Assembly (NCBI GenBank): GCA_020466095.1
Contig: CM035806.1
Coordinates: forward strand, 160,830,379-160,894,378
DNA length: 64,000 bases
Reading direction: 5' to 3'
Source of the DNA: Chlorops oryzae
Lineage: Eukaryota; Arthropoda; Insecta; Diptera; Chloropidae
Both the position numbers and the translations under genes were made by a program. Below the pieces are notes generated by a model, which searched no databases, was not told the DNA's origin, and worked only from the letters and a program-made list of their open reading frames with translations. Shown here one piece after another: positions 1 to 10,180 of this stretch (position 1 is the first letter of the stretch; each line of letters starts with the position of its first letter).

Positions 1-223
1 ACACATTTTCTATATTTCTGTCGACCTGTCATGGAAATTTGAACTCTGATTTCCTTTCTTCACAAGAACGAGCTCTATACTTCCTGCATATCTGCGTAGA
101 GGCCATTAAACATGAAAATATGGAAAAAGCGGAAAAATCTAATATTTTTCATATAAAACTTCGTTAATTAATTAATAAATTTAAAAAAAAAAGACCCTAA
201 TAGGCTGAAAAATTTCATATCAC
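1..223. other. AT-rich flanking DNA, no gene seen
   Basis: AT-rich sequence before the first MITE. I see no open reading frame, RNA gene or terminal repeat that I can support here. Confidence 0.5.
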
Positions 224-226
224 TAA

Positions 227-701
227 GGGCCAATATTACCAAACATATTTAAAAAAATTTTAAAATTAAATTAAAAATTTTTTTTATTTTAAATTTCATT
301 TTCAATATGCAACTTTTTTAAGTATAGCAAAATGTGGCAGCACGCTCCGCTGTCAGGGTAGTCAGTCAAATTCACAAATGATTGAAATATTATTTTAGAG
401 CATGGAGCCGTGTGCGCGCAATTTTTCATCAGTCTCATATCGCTGTAATCCGAATCCATAAATTTAAAGCTTTGCTTGTTTCGTTTTGCGCAGATTTTTT
501 CCGTAAAATTTTAGAATGAATGTAATCAGCTGTTTTTCTACCGCCCAAAACAGGGCTGTTACCATATCTTAAAAAAAACTTAAACGACCTGCTGAGGTAG
601 TTTAAAAATTTTTTAAAAATATTTTAAAAATTTCGTTGGTGAAAATGAAAATCAGATTTTATTATTAAAATTTTTATAAATATGCTTGGTAATATTGGCC
701 C
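227..701. mobile_element. MITE copy A, GGGCCAATATTACC ends, TAA duplication
   Basis: This 475-bp non-autonomous element begins GGGCCAATATTACCAA and ends with the inverted counterpart, TTGGTAATATTGGCCC. The terminal repeats run about 24 bp with one mismatch. It is flanked by TAA at 224-226 and 702-704. A 3-bp TWA-type duplication and GG-rich ends are typical of PIF/Harbinger (Tourist-like) elements. A second copy of nearly identical sequence lies at 14602-15075. There is no coding capacity. Confidence 0.85.
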
Positions 702-848
702 TAAAAGTACGAGTAAAAAAAAAAAATACACTCGTGTGTTAGTTTTCGATACTCGGTACTTTTTACTGGGCACCTGCTAACCGGTAACGATTACATATGG
801 TTTGCTTCAGCTCTAGCCGCACGTGTTTAGCGCTGTTTTAGAATAGAC

Positions 849-860
849 CTTCTTCTTTCG
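849..860 (+). promoter_or_regulatory. candidate pyrimidine-rich (TCT-like) start site of NHP2
   Basis: A pyrimidine run, CTTCTTCTTTCG, lies about 22-33 bp before the NHP2 start codon. Genes of the translation and ribosome machinery in flies often start transcription at a TCT-type pyrimidine initiator. The assignment is an inference from motif and position only. Confidence 0.3.
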
Positions 861-881
861 TCAATTTAATAAAACAAAAGA

Positions 882-1446
882 ATGGGTAAAATCAAGAAAG
901 AACCAGTAGATGCCGATTCAACGGTTGGCACAATTAATGATACGGTTCTGGACGCAACGGCGCCAATAAAAGAGGAAGAGACATACTATGATAAGCTAAA
1001 GTTTTGCAACACCATCGCTCATCCGATGGCTTCCAAGAAATTGACTAAAAAATGTTATAAGCTCATAAAGCGGGCCATTAAGCAGAGGACATACCTACGT
1101 AGCGGTTTGAAAGATGTTCAATTGCGCATACGGAAAGGAGAAAAGGGGTACGTTTGGAATTTAATGCGAAAGATCAACAAAAACTTTTATATAAATTGAC
1201 GTTTCTTTCGACAGAGTTGTTCTATTTGCTGGCGACGTGACACCAATTGATATCATGTGCCATTTGCCTGCAGTATGCGAAGAGAAGGGTATTCCGTATG
1301 CTTATACACCATCACGAGCAGATCTAGGTGCTGCAATGGGCATGCATCGCGGTGCAATTATGATGCTTATACGGGAACATCCGGAGTACAAAGACCTTTA
1401 TGATGAAGTACAGACAGAACTCGCAGAGTTAAATGCTCCACTGTAA
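882..1446 (+). CDS. NHP2: NHP2-like H/ACA ribonucleoprotein subunit (two exons)
   Basis: Encodes the L7Ae-family protein of H/ACA snoRNPs. With dyskerin, NOP10 and GAR1 it guides pseudouridylation of rRNA and snRNA in the nucleolus. Exon 1 is 882-1147 and exon 2 is 1215-1446, joined across a 67-bp intron with donor GTACGT and acceptor CAG. Splicing changes a spurious tail after RKGEKG into the family sequence [10 protein letters not shown]. The product is 165 residues, the usual length. The L7Ae/NHP2 signature is clear: [16 protein letters not shown], then CEEKGIPY and [10 protein letters not shown]. The acidic N-terminus with KKEP and IKEEE is variable in the family. The start ATG sits in an AAAGAATGG context and is the first in frame. 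I am confident of the family and of the exon structure. Confidence 0.93.
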
Positions 1447-1572
1447 TGGAAATTAGCGCGATTCTAACGTGCCACCACAAATGAGAAAAAAAAGAGAACT
1501 TAGCTTTAGCTAGTAGGATCAATTTAAGTCTAAATAACTTCGACTTTTTTTTTACCTCTTAAGATTTTTAAA

Positions 1573-1578
1573 AATAAA
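1573..1578 (+). terminator. polyadenylation signal of NHP2
   Basis: AATAAA, 127 bp after the NHP2 stop codon and the first such hexamer downstream. It is a plausible 3' end for the transcript. Confidence 0.55.
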
Positions 1579-1941
1579 ACTCAAGGTCCAAATCATCATT
1601 TTCTTCTTCTATTTATCATGGCCAATTCGAAATCAAATGAATATAATCAAAAACTTAACCGTCTCTCACAGGGGGCAACTCTTTGGCTTGTATGCATAAG
1701 GATAACATCGGATCTTTTTTACGACTTTTTGAGCGATTGCTAGGTTCACATTGAAAAATTGGATGCTCAAAGAGGCTAAAACAATTTTATTTCGATTCTT
1801 ATATGCTTAATTGGGCTGAAATAGCCCGAAAAAAAGGCTAAGTTATCAATCATTGTGAAACCAGTTCTCAAAGTTATAAAAGTTCATTTCAAGAACTTGG
1901 TGCAACTGTAAAATTTTTAATTTCACGATAACTTTCCAGTA
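1579..1941. other. intergenic AT-rich DNA
   Basis: Between the NHP2 poly(A) signal and the mariner. I see no gene or repeat in it. Confidence 0.5.
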
Positions 1942-1943
1942 TA

Positions 1944-3182
1944 ACAGGTTGGCTGATAAGTCCCCGGTCTAACAAAGAAAAGCGATACAACGATTATAAC
2001 GACCTTCCAATTTTTTGATACCATTTTGGTAGTACTCCTTCGGTTTTGCCTCAAAATAGGCCTCAGTTTCGGCGATCACCTCTTCATTGCAGCCAAATTT
2101 TTTCCCTGCGAGCATCCTTTTGAGGTCTGAGAACAAGAAAAAGTCGCTGGGGGCCAGATCTGGAGAATACGGTGGGTGGGGAAGCAATTCGAAGCCTAAT
2201 TCATGAATTTTTGCCATCGTTCTCAATGACTTGTGGCACGGTGCGTTGTCTTGGTGGAACAACACTTTTTTCTTCTTCATATGGGGCCGTTTTGCCGCGA
2301 TTTCGACCTTCAAACGCTCCAATAACGACATATAATAGTCACTGTTGATGGTTTTTCCCTTCTCAAGATAATCGATAAAAATTATTCCATGCCCATCCCA
2401 AAAAACAGAGGCCATTACTTTGCCAGCGGACTTTTGAGTCTTTCCACGCTTCGGAGACGGTTCACCGATCGCTGTCCACTCAGCCGACTGTCGATTGGAC
2501 TCAGGAGTGTAGTGATAGAGCCATGTTTCATCCATTGTCACATATCGACGCAAAAACTCGGGTGTATTGCGAGTTAACAGCTGCAAACACCGCTCAGAAT
2601 CATCAACACGTTGTTGTTTTTGGTCAAATGTGAGCTCGCGCGGCACCCATTTTGCACAGAGCTTTTTCATATCCAAATATTGATGAATGATATGACCAAC
2701 ACGTTCCTTTGATATCTTTAAGGCCTCTGCTATCTCGATCAACTTCATTTTACGGTCATTCAAAATCATTTTGTGAATTTTTTTGATGTTTTCGTCGGTA
2801 ACCACCTCTTTCGGGCGTCCACTGCGTTCACCGTCCTCCGTGCTCATTTCACCACGCTTGAATTTTGCATACCAATCAATTATTGTTGATTTTCCTGGGG
2901 CAGAGTCCGGAAACTCATTATCAAGCCAAGTTTTTGCTTCCACTGTATTTTTTCCCTTCAGAAAACAGTATTTTATCAAAACACGAAATTCCTTTTTTTC
3001 CATTTTTTTCACAATAACAAAAGTTGCTTCACAAAAGACGCTCTATCTCACAAACTAATTGACTTACAGGCGTCAAATTTTGACACGAATCATTTGAAGG
3101 TTGCCACTATATAAAAATAATATGCATTTAATACTAGCGACGCCATCTATGTGTCAGACCGGGGACTTATCAGCCAACCTGT
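1944..3182 (-). mobile_element. mariner (irritans subfamily) transposon
   Basis: A 1,239-bp Tc1/mariner element. Both ends read ACAGGTTGGCTGATAAGTCC as inverted repeats of about 27 bp, and TA duplicates flank it at 1942-1943 and 3183-3184. The single gene on the minus strand is nearly open from end to end. The near-perfect terminal repeats and intact catalytic residues indicate recent arrival. The end nearest 1944 is short: the transposase stop codon sits at the inner edge of the terminal repeat, which suggests a small deletion there. Confidence 0.95.
1969..3012 (-). CDS. mariner transposase
   Basis: DDE/D transposase that cuts and pastes the mariner at TA sites. The frame opens at 3012 (MKKMEKKEF); the family start is probably the second methionine at 3003. 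The N-terminal half holds the paired helix-turn-helix DNA-binding region, with WYAKFKRGE and the linker-type GRPKE. The catalytic D,D34D triad is complete: D159 in TMDETW, D252 in HQDNAPCH and D287 in SPDLAPSDFF. The family motif WVPREL is present. The protein follows Himar1-like irritans transposases almost to the end, but after RCIA it reads only FLC and stops. The usual last residues are therefore missing. It may still be active, but the changed C-terminus makes that uncertain. Confidence 0.93.
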   Translation of the reverse strand: MKKMEKKEFRVLIKYCFLKGKNTVEAKTWLDNEFPDSAPGKSTIIDWYAKFKRGEMSTEDGERSGRPKEVVTDENIKKIHKMILNDRKMKLIEIAEALKISKERVGHIIHQYLDMKKLCAKWVPRELTFDQKQQRVDDSERCLQLLTRNTPEFLRRYVTMDETWLYHYTPESNRQSAEWTAIGEPSPKRGKTQKSAGKVMASVFWDGHGIIFIDYLEKGKTINSDYYMSLLERLKVEIAAKRPHMKKKKVLFHQDNAPCHKSLRTMAKIHELGFELLPHPPYSPDLAPSDFFLFSDLKRMLAGKKFGCNEEVIAETEAYFEAKPKEYYQNGIKKLEGRYNRCIAFLC

Positions 3183-3184
3183 TA

Positions 3185-4846
3185 TATGTGGCAGGTTCAA
3201 TGAAATTGTATCTAAAATGGTTGGGGAGTCCTTAAGTACCTAATAAAGTAAAAACAGGGCACACAAAAGGTACAATTGTATCCAAAAATTCTTCTATGAT
3301 GTGCACTTGATGCTGCAAAAATTTTAAGTTTATAGATCCAAGATCATGGAATTGATTACTTTCGAAGAATTCGAAGGCTTTAGAGTTAAATTTTCCACGA
3401 TGGAGTGATTGTGAATAACCACATTTGAGACTTTCGTTTACGGTTTCATATTAATTGCATATTGTTGGAAGGGAAGGGCTCTCCTCTATGGACATGCCCT
3501 ATACTATCCTTTTTTTGACAAGCTAGTGGAAATCATTGCATTACCTAGGTGTGGAAATATGTATGTGAAAATAGTAAACAATTTTTCTTTTTTTTTGGCG
3601 TCCCTTTGGGATCTTTTTTTAATATTTTTAAATTTTTTTTAAATTTACATTTTGACGTTTTTTTTTGCTAAAATTACAGAAGTCCATATAAATTTTTTTG
3701 CATTTAATTTTTTTTTTTTTTTTAACATACAATAGAGTAGTGCTTACGTTTACAGATTACATACACATGCAGTTGTTATTGATTAACCGTACTATTCAAT
3801 TAATTAGATTTCTTAGACATTTAGTTTATATAAATTTACGTTCATAGACAATGGTCTATTCTGTAACATTTTGCATAGCTTATGCTCAGCATAGATTTTT
3901 TGTTTAATTTATAGAATTTTTTTTTTGTTTTGTTTTATATTTTTTTTTTTTTTTTTTTTTTTCTTACTGTGTGCACGTTTACATCATAGACGTTGTCGCA
4001 AAATCAGAGTAAGTTTTTTGTTTAGTTGATTTTTCTTTCCTAATATTTAATAAGTATTTAAAAAATTGAAAATAATTGAGTTCATCAATTTTTGTTTCTT
4101 TTATTTTTTTGAAAAACGGCAATTCCGTTTTTTGGGCATCATCTCCGTGGCAGACACAAGAGAAGAGATAGAGAGAGGGAGAGAAAGAGAGCATAAACGT
4201 TTTTTAGCATTGCACACTTATTGCCACTTTTGCTATTTTCTTAGACAGAGAGATAGATAGGCAGTCATTCATACAATGCAATGATATATATATATCAATA
4301 TATATTTGCAATTGGGAGGCTCTTACTCTGCACTGCGACCAAAGCTCACAATTATTTTAAGTCGAGTAAAACTGGTAATCCACTTTAATTATTTTTAGTT
4401 AAAAAAGGCGAAAAAAAAAAACTAAAGCAACCGTACAACGTTTGTTGATTATGTTTTCATAAAGCAAAAACTGAAAACGATATTCATAATGGTATCTTCG
4501 CTTTCGAATCAAGTTGATTTTCGCAATTTATTTTAGAGAAGCGGCCCTTAGTCCTAGGAGGCCTAAACACACGAACGTACAAAAGTGAGAAAGCTGAATT
4601 TTTAATTAAAACAATGAAAAAAAAAAAAAAAAAAAAACGAAGAATGGGAAACAACTACAGTTGTTATATGTATTTCTTAAACGAAAAGAATCACGGGAAA
4701 TATCGTCGGCTTCGAGTGTAAATCTGCTAACTCACATTTGAAAAGTTTTACAGGGCACACAAAAAAAAAACTGCTTCAAATTTACATTTTCATCTTAGGA
4801 AGGAATCCCAAAACATAGTTGGTTTATTTAACGATATTTAATACAT
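3185..4846. other. AT-rich noncoding DNA with poly-T runs
   Basis: Long T runs (3708-3723, 3940-3961) and a GA-rich patch (4154-4195). Short frames here have no recognisable content. It may include part of a long HELZ 3' region, but nothing proves that. Confidence 0.5.
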
Positions 4847-5282
4847 GGGCCAAAATTCTTTTTAATGCCTTCACTTCTGTCCCTGTCAATGAAAATCAGT
4901 TTTTCTGAAGGAGCAAACCATATTAATAAAAAATTAATTTTAACAAAAAATTTATGAATAACGAAATAAAATACTCTAGTCGAATTGAAAAAAATCAATG
5001 ATTAACAAAACTAAATTTTTTTCCTTCGCAAATTACGGTAACATTGTTGTCTTATCTTGTCTTGTCTTGCCAAACAAGACAACAATGTTACTGTAATTTG
5101 CGAGTAAACAAGATGGAAGTTTGGTAATATTCGATTTTTTCCAATTGGACTAGAGTATTTTATTTCGTTATTCATAAATTTTTAGGTAAAATTTATTTGT
5201 TATTTATTTGATTTGCTCTTTTACGAACACTGATTTTCGTTGACAGAGACAGAAATTTAGGCATTAAAAAGAATTTTGGCCC
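4847..5282. mobile_element. foldback element, 436 bp, nearly palindromic
   Basis: The two halves are inverted copies for most of their length. The left end GGGCCAAAATTCTTTTTAAT is matched by ATTAAAAAGAATTTTGGCCC on the right, and ATACTCTAGTC-type sequence recurs inverted nearer the centre. The centre at about 5040-5095 is itself a hairpin with ACATTGTTGTCTT and its complement. ACAT occurs on both flanks (4843-4846 and 5283-5286) and may be the target duplication. There is no coding capacity. Confidence 0.75.
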
Positions 5283-5850
5283 ACATGAAGGAAAATATGT
5301 TTGCCAAACGCGTAATACTTGTTGAGAATTGTCAAACTCTAGCAAAAATTTCCGTAAAAAATAAAGGCACGCAACTCAAACTTTGGACAGACAGTTTTGC
5401 CAAACGAATAAGCACACTCTCCTTGACAATCAATACCAAGATATCTTTATCATCTGCACTATATTTGTTAATGCTTGATTTATGATTGATAACAGGTTTG
5501 AGGCCGGCATTATGGGAGATTTAGTTTTTCGGTAATTTAGCTATCTAATATAAATTTGCTTCATTTTCAGCATTTAAGTCGCTGTCGCATTCTCACTATC
5601 GCACACTCTCTTTCTATCTCTCTCTCTCTCTCTCTCTCTTTCTAATATTCTTTGATCAGAAAAATGTAGGTTTTTTTGACGATTAAAATTGTATAACTGA
5701 ATTTTACATGAAAAATTGTTCAATTTTGTTTCTTTTAATATGAACTTTAGTTAATAAAAGTTTAATAGAAATTTTATATAATATTTTGTTGAGTTGCACT
5801 GTTTTGCAGCAGCAACTTCGCATTTCAATTTATAATAGCTTACATTCAAT

Positions 5851-5852
<2 letters not shown>

Positions 5853-5885
<33 letters not shown>
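5853..5885. repeat. (TA)n microsatellite
   Basis: Uninterrupted TA dinucleotide run. Confidence 0.95.
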
Positions 5886-5889
<4 letters not shown>

Positions 5890-8297
5890 CTTAGTCAAAA
5901 TCCTTTATATACATAGCAAAAATTAAAGGGTATTTTATGGTTATATATTAAATATTAGCACACATACATTTTCTACTGTATGTACGCTTATTTACGAGTT
6001 GAAAGTTGTATTTATTTTTGTTTTTCCAATTTTTTTTATTTTTAATTTTTTTTAAATTTTTTTTCTCTTTTGTTTATGTATAAAACAAGTATGCAATGCT
6101 GCGTTGCTACGTACTAAGTCTAAAAGGATTATTTAATTATGTACGTTGTATATATATATATATATATTAATATATTATATGTGTATGAAAATCGTGTGTA
6201 TGTGTGTGTGTGTATTCGTATATGCAACTATATGTTCCCCGATGGAAAATGTTTCTCATTCATGTGTTAATGTTGCCATTTTTTTTCTTCTCTTTTTTAC
6301 ACGATTATGGGTTTTCATAAAATATTGGGGGTGTGCTATTAAAATATTATATAATTACTACACGTACCTATATTACAAAAACAGAAATAACTACTTCCAA
6401 TAAGATTTTTCTTAGTTAGAGCGCAAAGAAAAAATCTATATATGTCTATATGAGCAGGTTTTTGGGGGAGAAATAGGAGACTAGCAAGTATTGTTAGGAA
6501 CAAACTCTAAGAAGCTTCTTTAAAAAAAAAAAAAAACACTTTTTCACTGTTATTTTATGTAGATTTTGTCACCATCAAAAAGAGCCATCATGATATTTGG
6601 TGTAAAAGTTCTTAATTCCACAAATGATAGAACAAAGCCTAATATACTTCCGAAAAATAATTCGTAAATTCCTTAACACTTGATGTCAAAAAACCGTTAA
6701 AACTATAAAGTCGTCCTGACTTTTGAAACATTATTTTAAAGCGATAGAAAATGAAATATGTGTTCTATTTTATGGCTAGAAAAGGATTATTTTTTTTTTT
6801 TGTTTTTTGTGTACAATTCGAAAGAAACGGGCGAATGTATGTACATATTTTGAATAATTTTTTTTTTTTTTAATTAAACTTTTAAAGCTCGAAAGCATTT
6901 GAGGTCGAATTTCTTTGATTTTTATGAAATTTTAAAGTATCTTTTATAAATTGCATGTAACATATACATTCGCTTTAATTTTTTAAATGTTTTTTTAAAG
7001 TTTTGTTTTAATTTTTAAATTTTTTTAAAATTTTTTTTTGTAAGTTTTTTCCCGTTTTTTTTTTTTTTTTTTTTAATTTTTTCTTTTTAAATTACTTTAA
7101 ATTGTATACAGAGTCAAACCACAAAATACTTCATGCAGAAAATAATAGGTTTAACATAATTTTTTTTTAAAGAATTTATTGCTAAGTACTAAAAGCAAAT
7201 ACAGTTTACATAATTTCAGTTTTAATATAAAACTTAAACTTTTTAACGTTGAGTTCAGACGAGTTTTTTTTTTTTTTTTTTTTTTTTGTTTTGTTTTCAT
7301 TTTCATTTTTTTTCTTTCTTTTTTTGTGTATGTATTCTAATTTTTTGTGTAATTAATTGTGTGTATTTTTGCGCTAGAAATTTATGTCTGCTGAGAATAT
7401 GCATAGAGTCCCATATCTTATGTATTTATTTTTATATATATACTTGTATATATAAATGTGTGTATGTGGAGAAAGCCAAACGCACTCTGACAGTACAGTG
7501 AATATTAAATTGCCAACAAGCATGAAAGGGAATACCTGGAAAGCATTCACACATGACTGACAGTCAATATTTTTTTTTGCTTACAGTTTGTCTCCAGTTA
7601 CTTCCTCAGCGCAGTCACTGACGAATTCGATTGTTTGTTTGTTTGCTATTAATAAATATTCACTGGTTTCTAAAGGGTAAAAAATATTCGTTAAGAAAAA
7701 CCAGCATAATTAATTTAACAAAGAAAATATATATCAAACAAGGCTATACTTCTTGAAAGCTTCTTTTATACAGTGTGCTAGAGTGGAAGCACTCTATTCC
7801 AATTAAGTTCATTTTAGATGCATTAAATTGCAAGCATGACAAGGTATCTTCGAAATGCTGCCAATTGAGAATTGCACAAGGCAAAGATAATTTAATCTGG
7901 ATGAAAAACTTTTAGTTCAAAAGCACTTCCACTTATATTGAGGAAAAAAAAAAAATATTCAAAATATGTACATACAAGAAAACGTTAAAGTTGAATTTGA
8001 AAATCTAATCTATGTTCTTTTTACCACTAAATGCATGTTTGTATATGCAAATAAATTGATATACATACAACATTATCATATTTAATGTCTTAAATATAGA
8101 TTAGAATTCGGTTTTATATCATAGTACAATTCGTATGCATGTTGTGTTATGAATACATACATATACATATATATGTATGCTTTATGGGTTTGGTGCGGAC
8201 TTTTTTTATATATATAAGTTGACGTCGCTTAAAATGAAATGGTATTTTCATAATGTTCCTTCATTATTTATACCCATTCATATACACATATTCTTCC

Positions 8298-8304
8298 ATA
8301 TATA

Positions 8305-8338
<34 letters not shown>
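8298..8338. repeat. (TA)n microsatellite
   Basis: TA dinucleotide run with one break, followed by a T homopolymer. Confidence 0.95.
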
Positions 8339-8346
<8 letters not shown>

Positions 8347-8961
8347 TTTTAAATTTCTATTATATAATTTTATATTGTATTTATAGGTATTAGGTTGCGA
8401 TAATTAAGTCTAACCATAAAGTATTAAATATCTTTAAAATACAAACTCTCCACATGCATACTTATATGCATGTTAAAAAAAAAAGTATATATATATATAG
8501 TAGATATTAATTTTAATGTATATATATACATACATATATATGTATATATATACATATGCATGCATCAAAACATATGTAGTTTTTCTTATACAAATTTTAA
8601 GTGAAAAGTAATAAGTATTTCAAATTGTAGTTGTGGTTAGTATGAAGACAACAAACAGCCGCAACGATAGACTCGCTTCCATATGTATGCGGTATGCTAC
8701 GCTGATAGGAAATACTTCTTATCTATCTATCCATCTAAAAATATTTTTTATAAATAAGATAACTTTTTTTTTTTTGATTTTTTTCATTCGTTATTAGACG
8801 TTTCAAAAAAGACCTGAACAACAAAAAGTTTCTTAAAGTTAAACAAAATTGTTGAAAGCATAATAATAACATCATAAAAGATCATTTGCCGTGCGCTTGG
8901 GAGCGTATCTTTGAATTGTTTCTGTTGTTGCCTTTAATAATGTTCTTTTTATTGTTAGAAT

Positions 8962-10180
8962 TTACTGAAAGTAATTGTAAAATCCATTGGTTGCTTGTCC
9001 CAGCTCACGTATAGCAGCGAAGGGATCCTTCTCTGAATTAACCAACGAGCCGCTGTTTTCATTGCTTTGATGATGATGCTGTTGTTGTTGTTGTGTGTTG
9101 TTGTTGTTGTTGTTGTTGCTGATGATGATGATGGGCAACTGTTGATGAAGACGACGATGATGATGTGGGTGTCGTTGCAGTGCCCAAATTCTGTGGATGT
9201 GGATTTGATGCGACATTTCCAGCTGCAGCTGCTGATGTTGTTGAACTGCTATGGGTCGGAAGTTTATGTCCCAGTGGTCCTTGACTTAATACAGCAGCAT
9301 AAGTGACATGTGTACTGCCTCCGATTCCACTAGATGTAACATGATGCATATGGTGGTTATGATTTCCACTGTTACTGTTGCCAGTTGTTGTTACACTGTT
9401 ACTGCCACCATCTGTAATATTTATATGTTGTTGTTGCTGTTGTTGTTGCTTGCTGTTGTTGTTGCTGTTGTTGTTGTTGCTGTTGCATTGGATGACCGCT
9501 TTCGTTACGTGAAAATAGTTCCGGCATGCTAAAGTTGTTGTACAACATCTTTTGGAAAGCATTATTTCCGGAGCTGTTACTATTAGAATGCTGTTGCTGT
9601 TGTTCATGTTGTTGTTGTTGTTGTTGCTGTAGTTGTAGTTGTTGTTGTTGTTGTTGTTGCTGTTGCCGTTGATGATGTTGATGATGGCTGCTGTTGCTAT
9701 GGAACAAAGCTTCGATTAAATTTCCACCGCTGGTACCAAGCCCTGTTAAAATGTCATTAGTTATGACATTTTCATTCGTTGTTGCTGCTGCTGCTGCTGC
9801 TCCCGCTGTAGCTGTAGATGAACTTGAAACCGAAACTGTTGTAGATGGCATTGAACCAGTAACATTAGGTCCAGCTTGTTGTTGCTGTTGGTTATTGTAG
9901 AGTGCGCTTGGATGTTGCATATGGTGTGATTGATTATGGTGATTGCCACCATTTCCAGCCGATAAATTTCCACCAAATCCACCAACACCATAGCCGCCAG
10001 CACCAACGCCAAAATTACCGTTCATTGGAGCTGCTTGACGACGATAAAGTGGCACCGATGACGAACCGGCTGAGTGAACGCCCATCAGATTAGCTGCTGA
10101 CATTCCGCCACTGTTGCCACTGCCGCCGACGCCGCTGCCACCACTTCCGAGTAATATGTCTTTGCTATTCAACAGTGTGG
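8962..10180 (-). CDS. HELZ: HELZ exon 5 (C-terminal Q-rich region, stop)
   Basis: Follows a 90-bp intron (acceptor AATTTAG) and resumes [12 protein letters not shown]. Glycine-, glutamine- and histidine-rich blocks surround short conserved-looking segments such as [19 protein letters not shown] and GHKLPTHSS. Two +1 frame changes are needed, near 9449 and 9095, both in CAA/CAG tracts. The natural end is [20 protein letters not shown] followed by glutamine and TAA at 8964-8962. A non-repetitive ending in the corrected frame argues that it is translated. Confidence 0.78.

Larger units (their letters stand above)
5283..8961. other. AT-rich noncoding DNA, possible HELZ 3' region
   Basis: About 3.7 kb of AT-rich DNA with many T homopolymers, TATG/TATA microsatellites and a CT tract at 5615-5640. 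It lies downstream of the HELZ stop codon. I could not choose a polyadenylation site: TTTATT (AATAAA on the minus strand) occurs at 8948-8953, only 9 bp past the stop, and again at 7175-7180. No coding sequence is credible. Confidence 0.5.
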
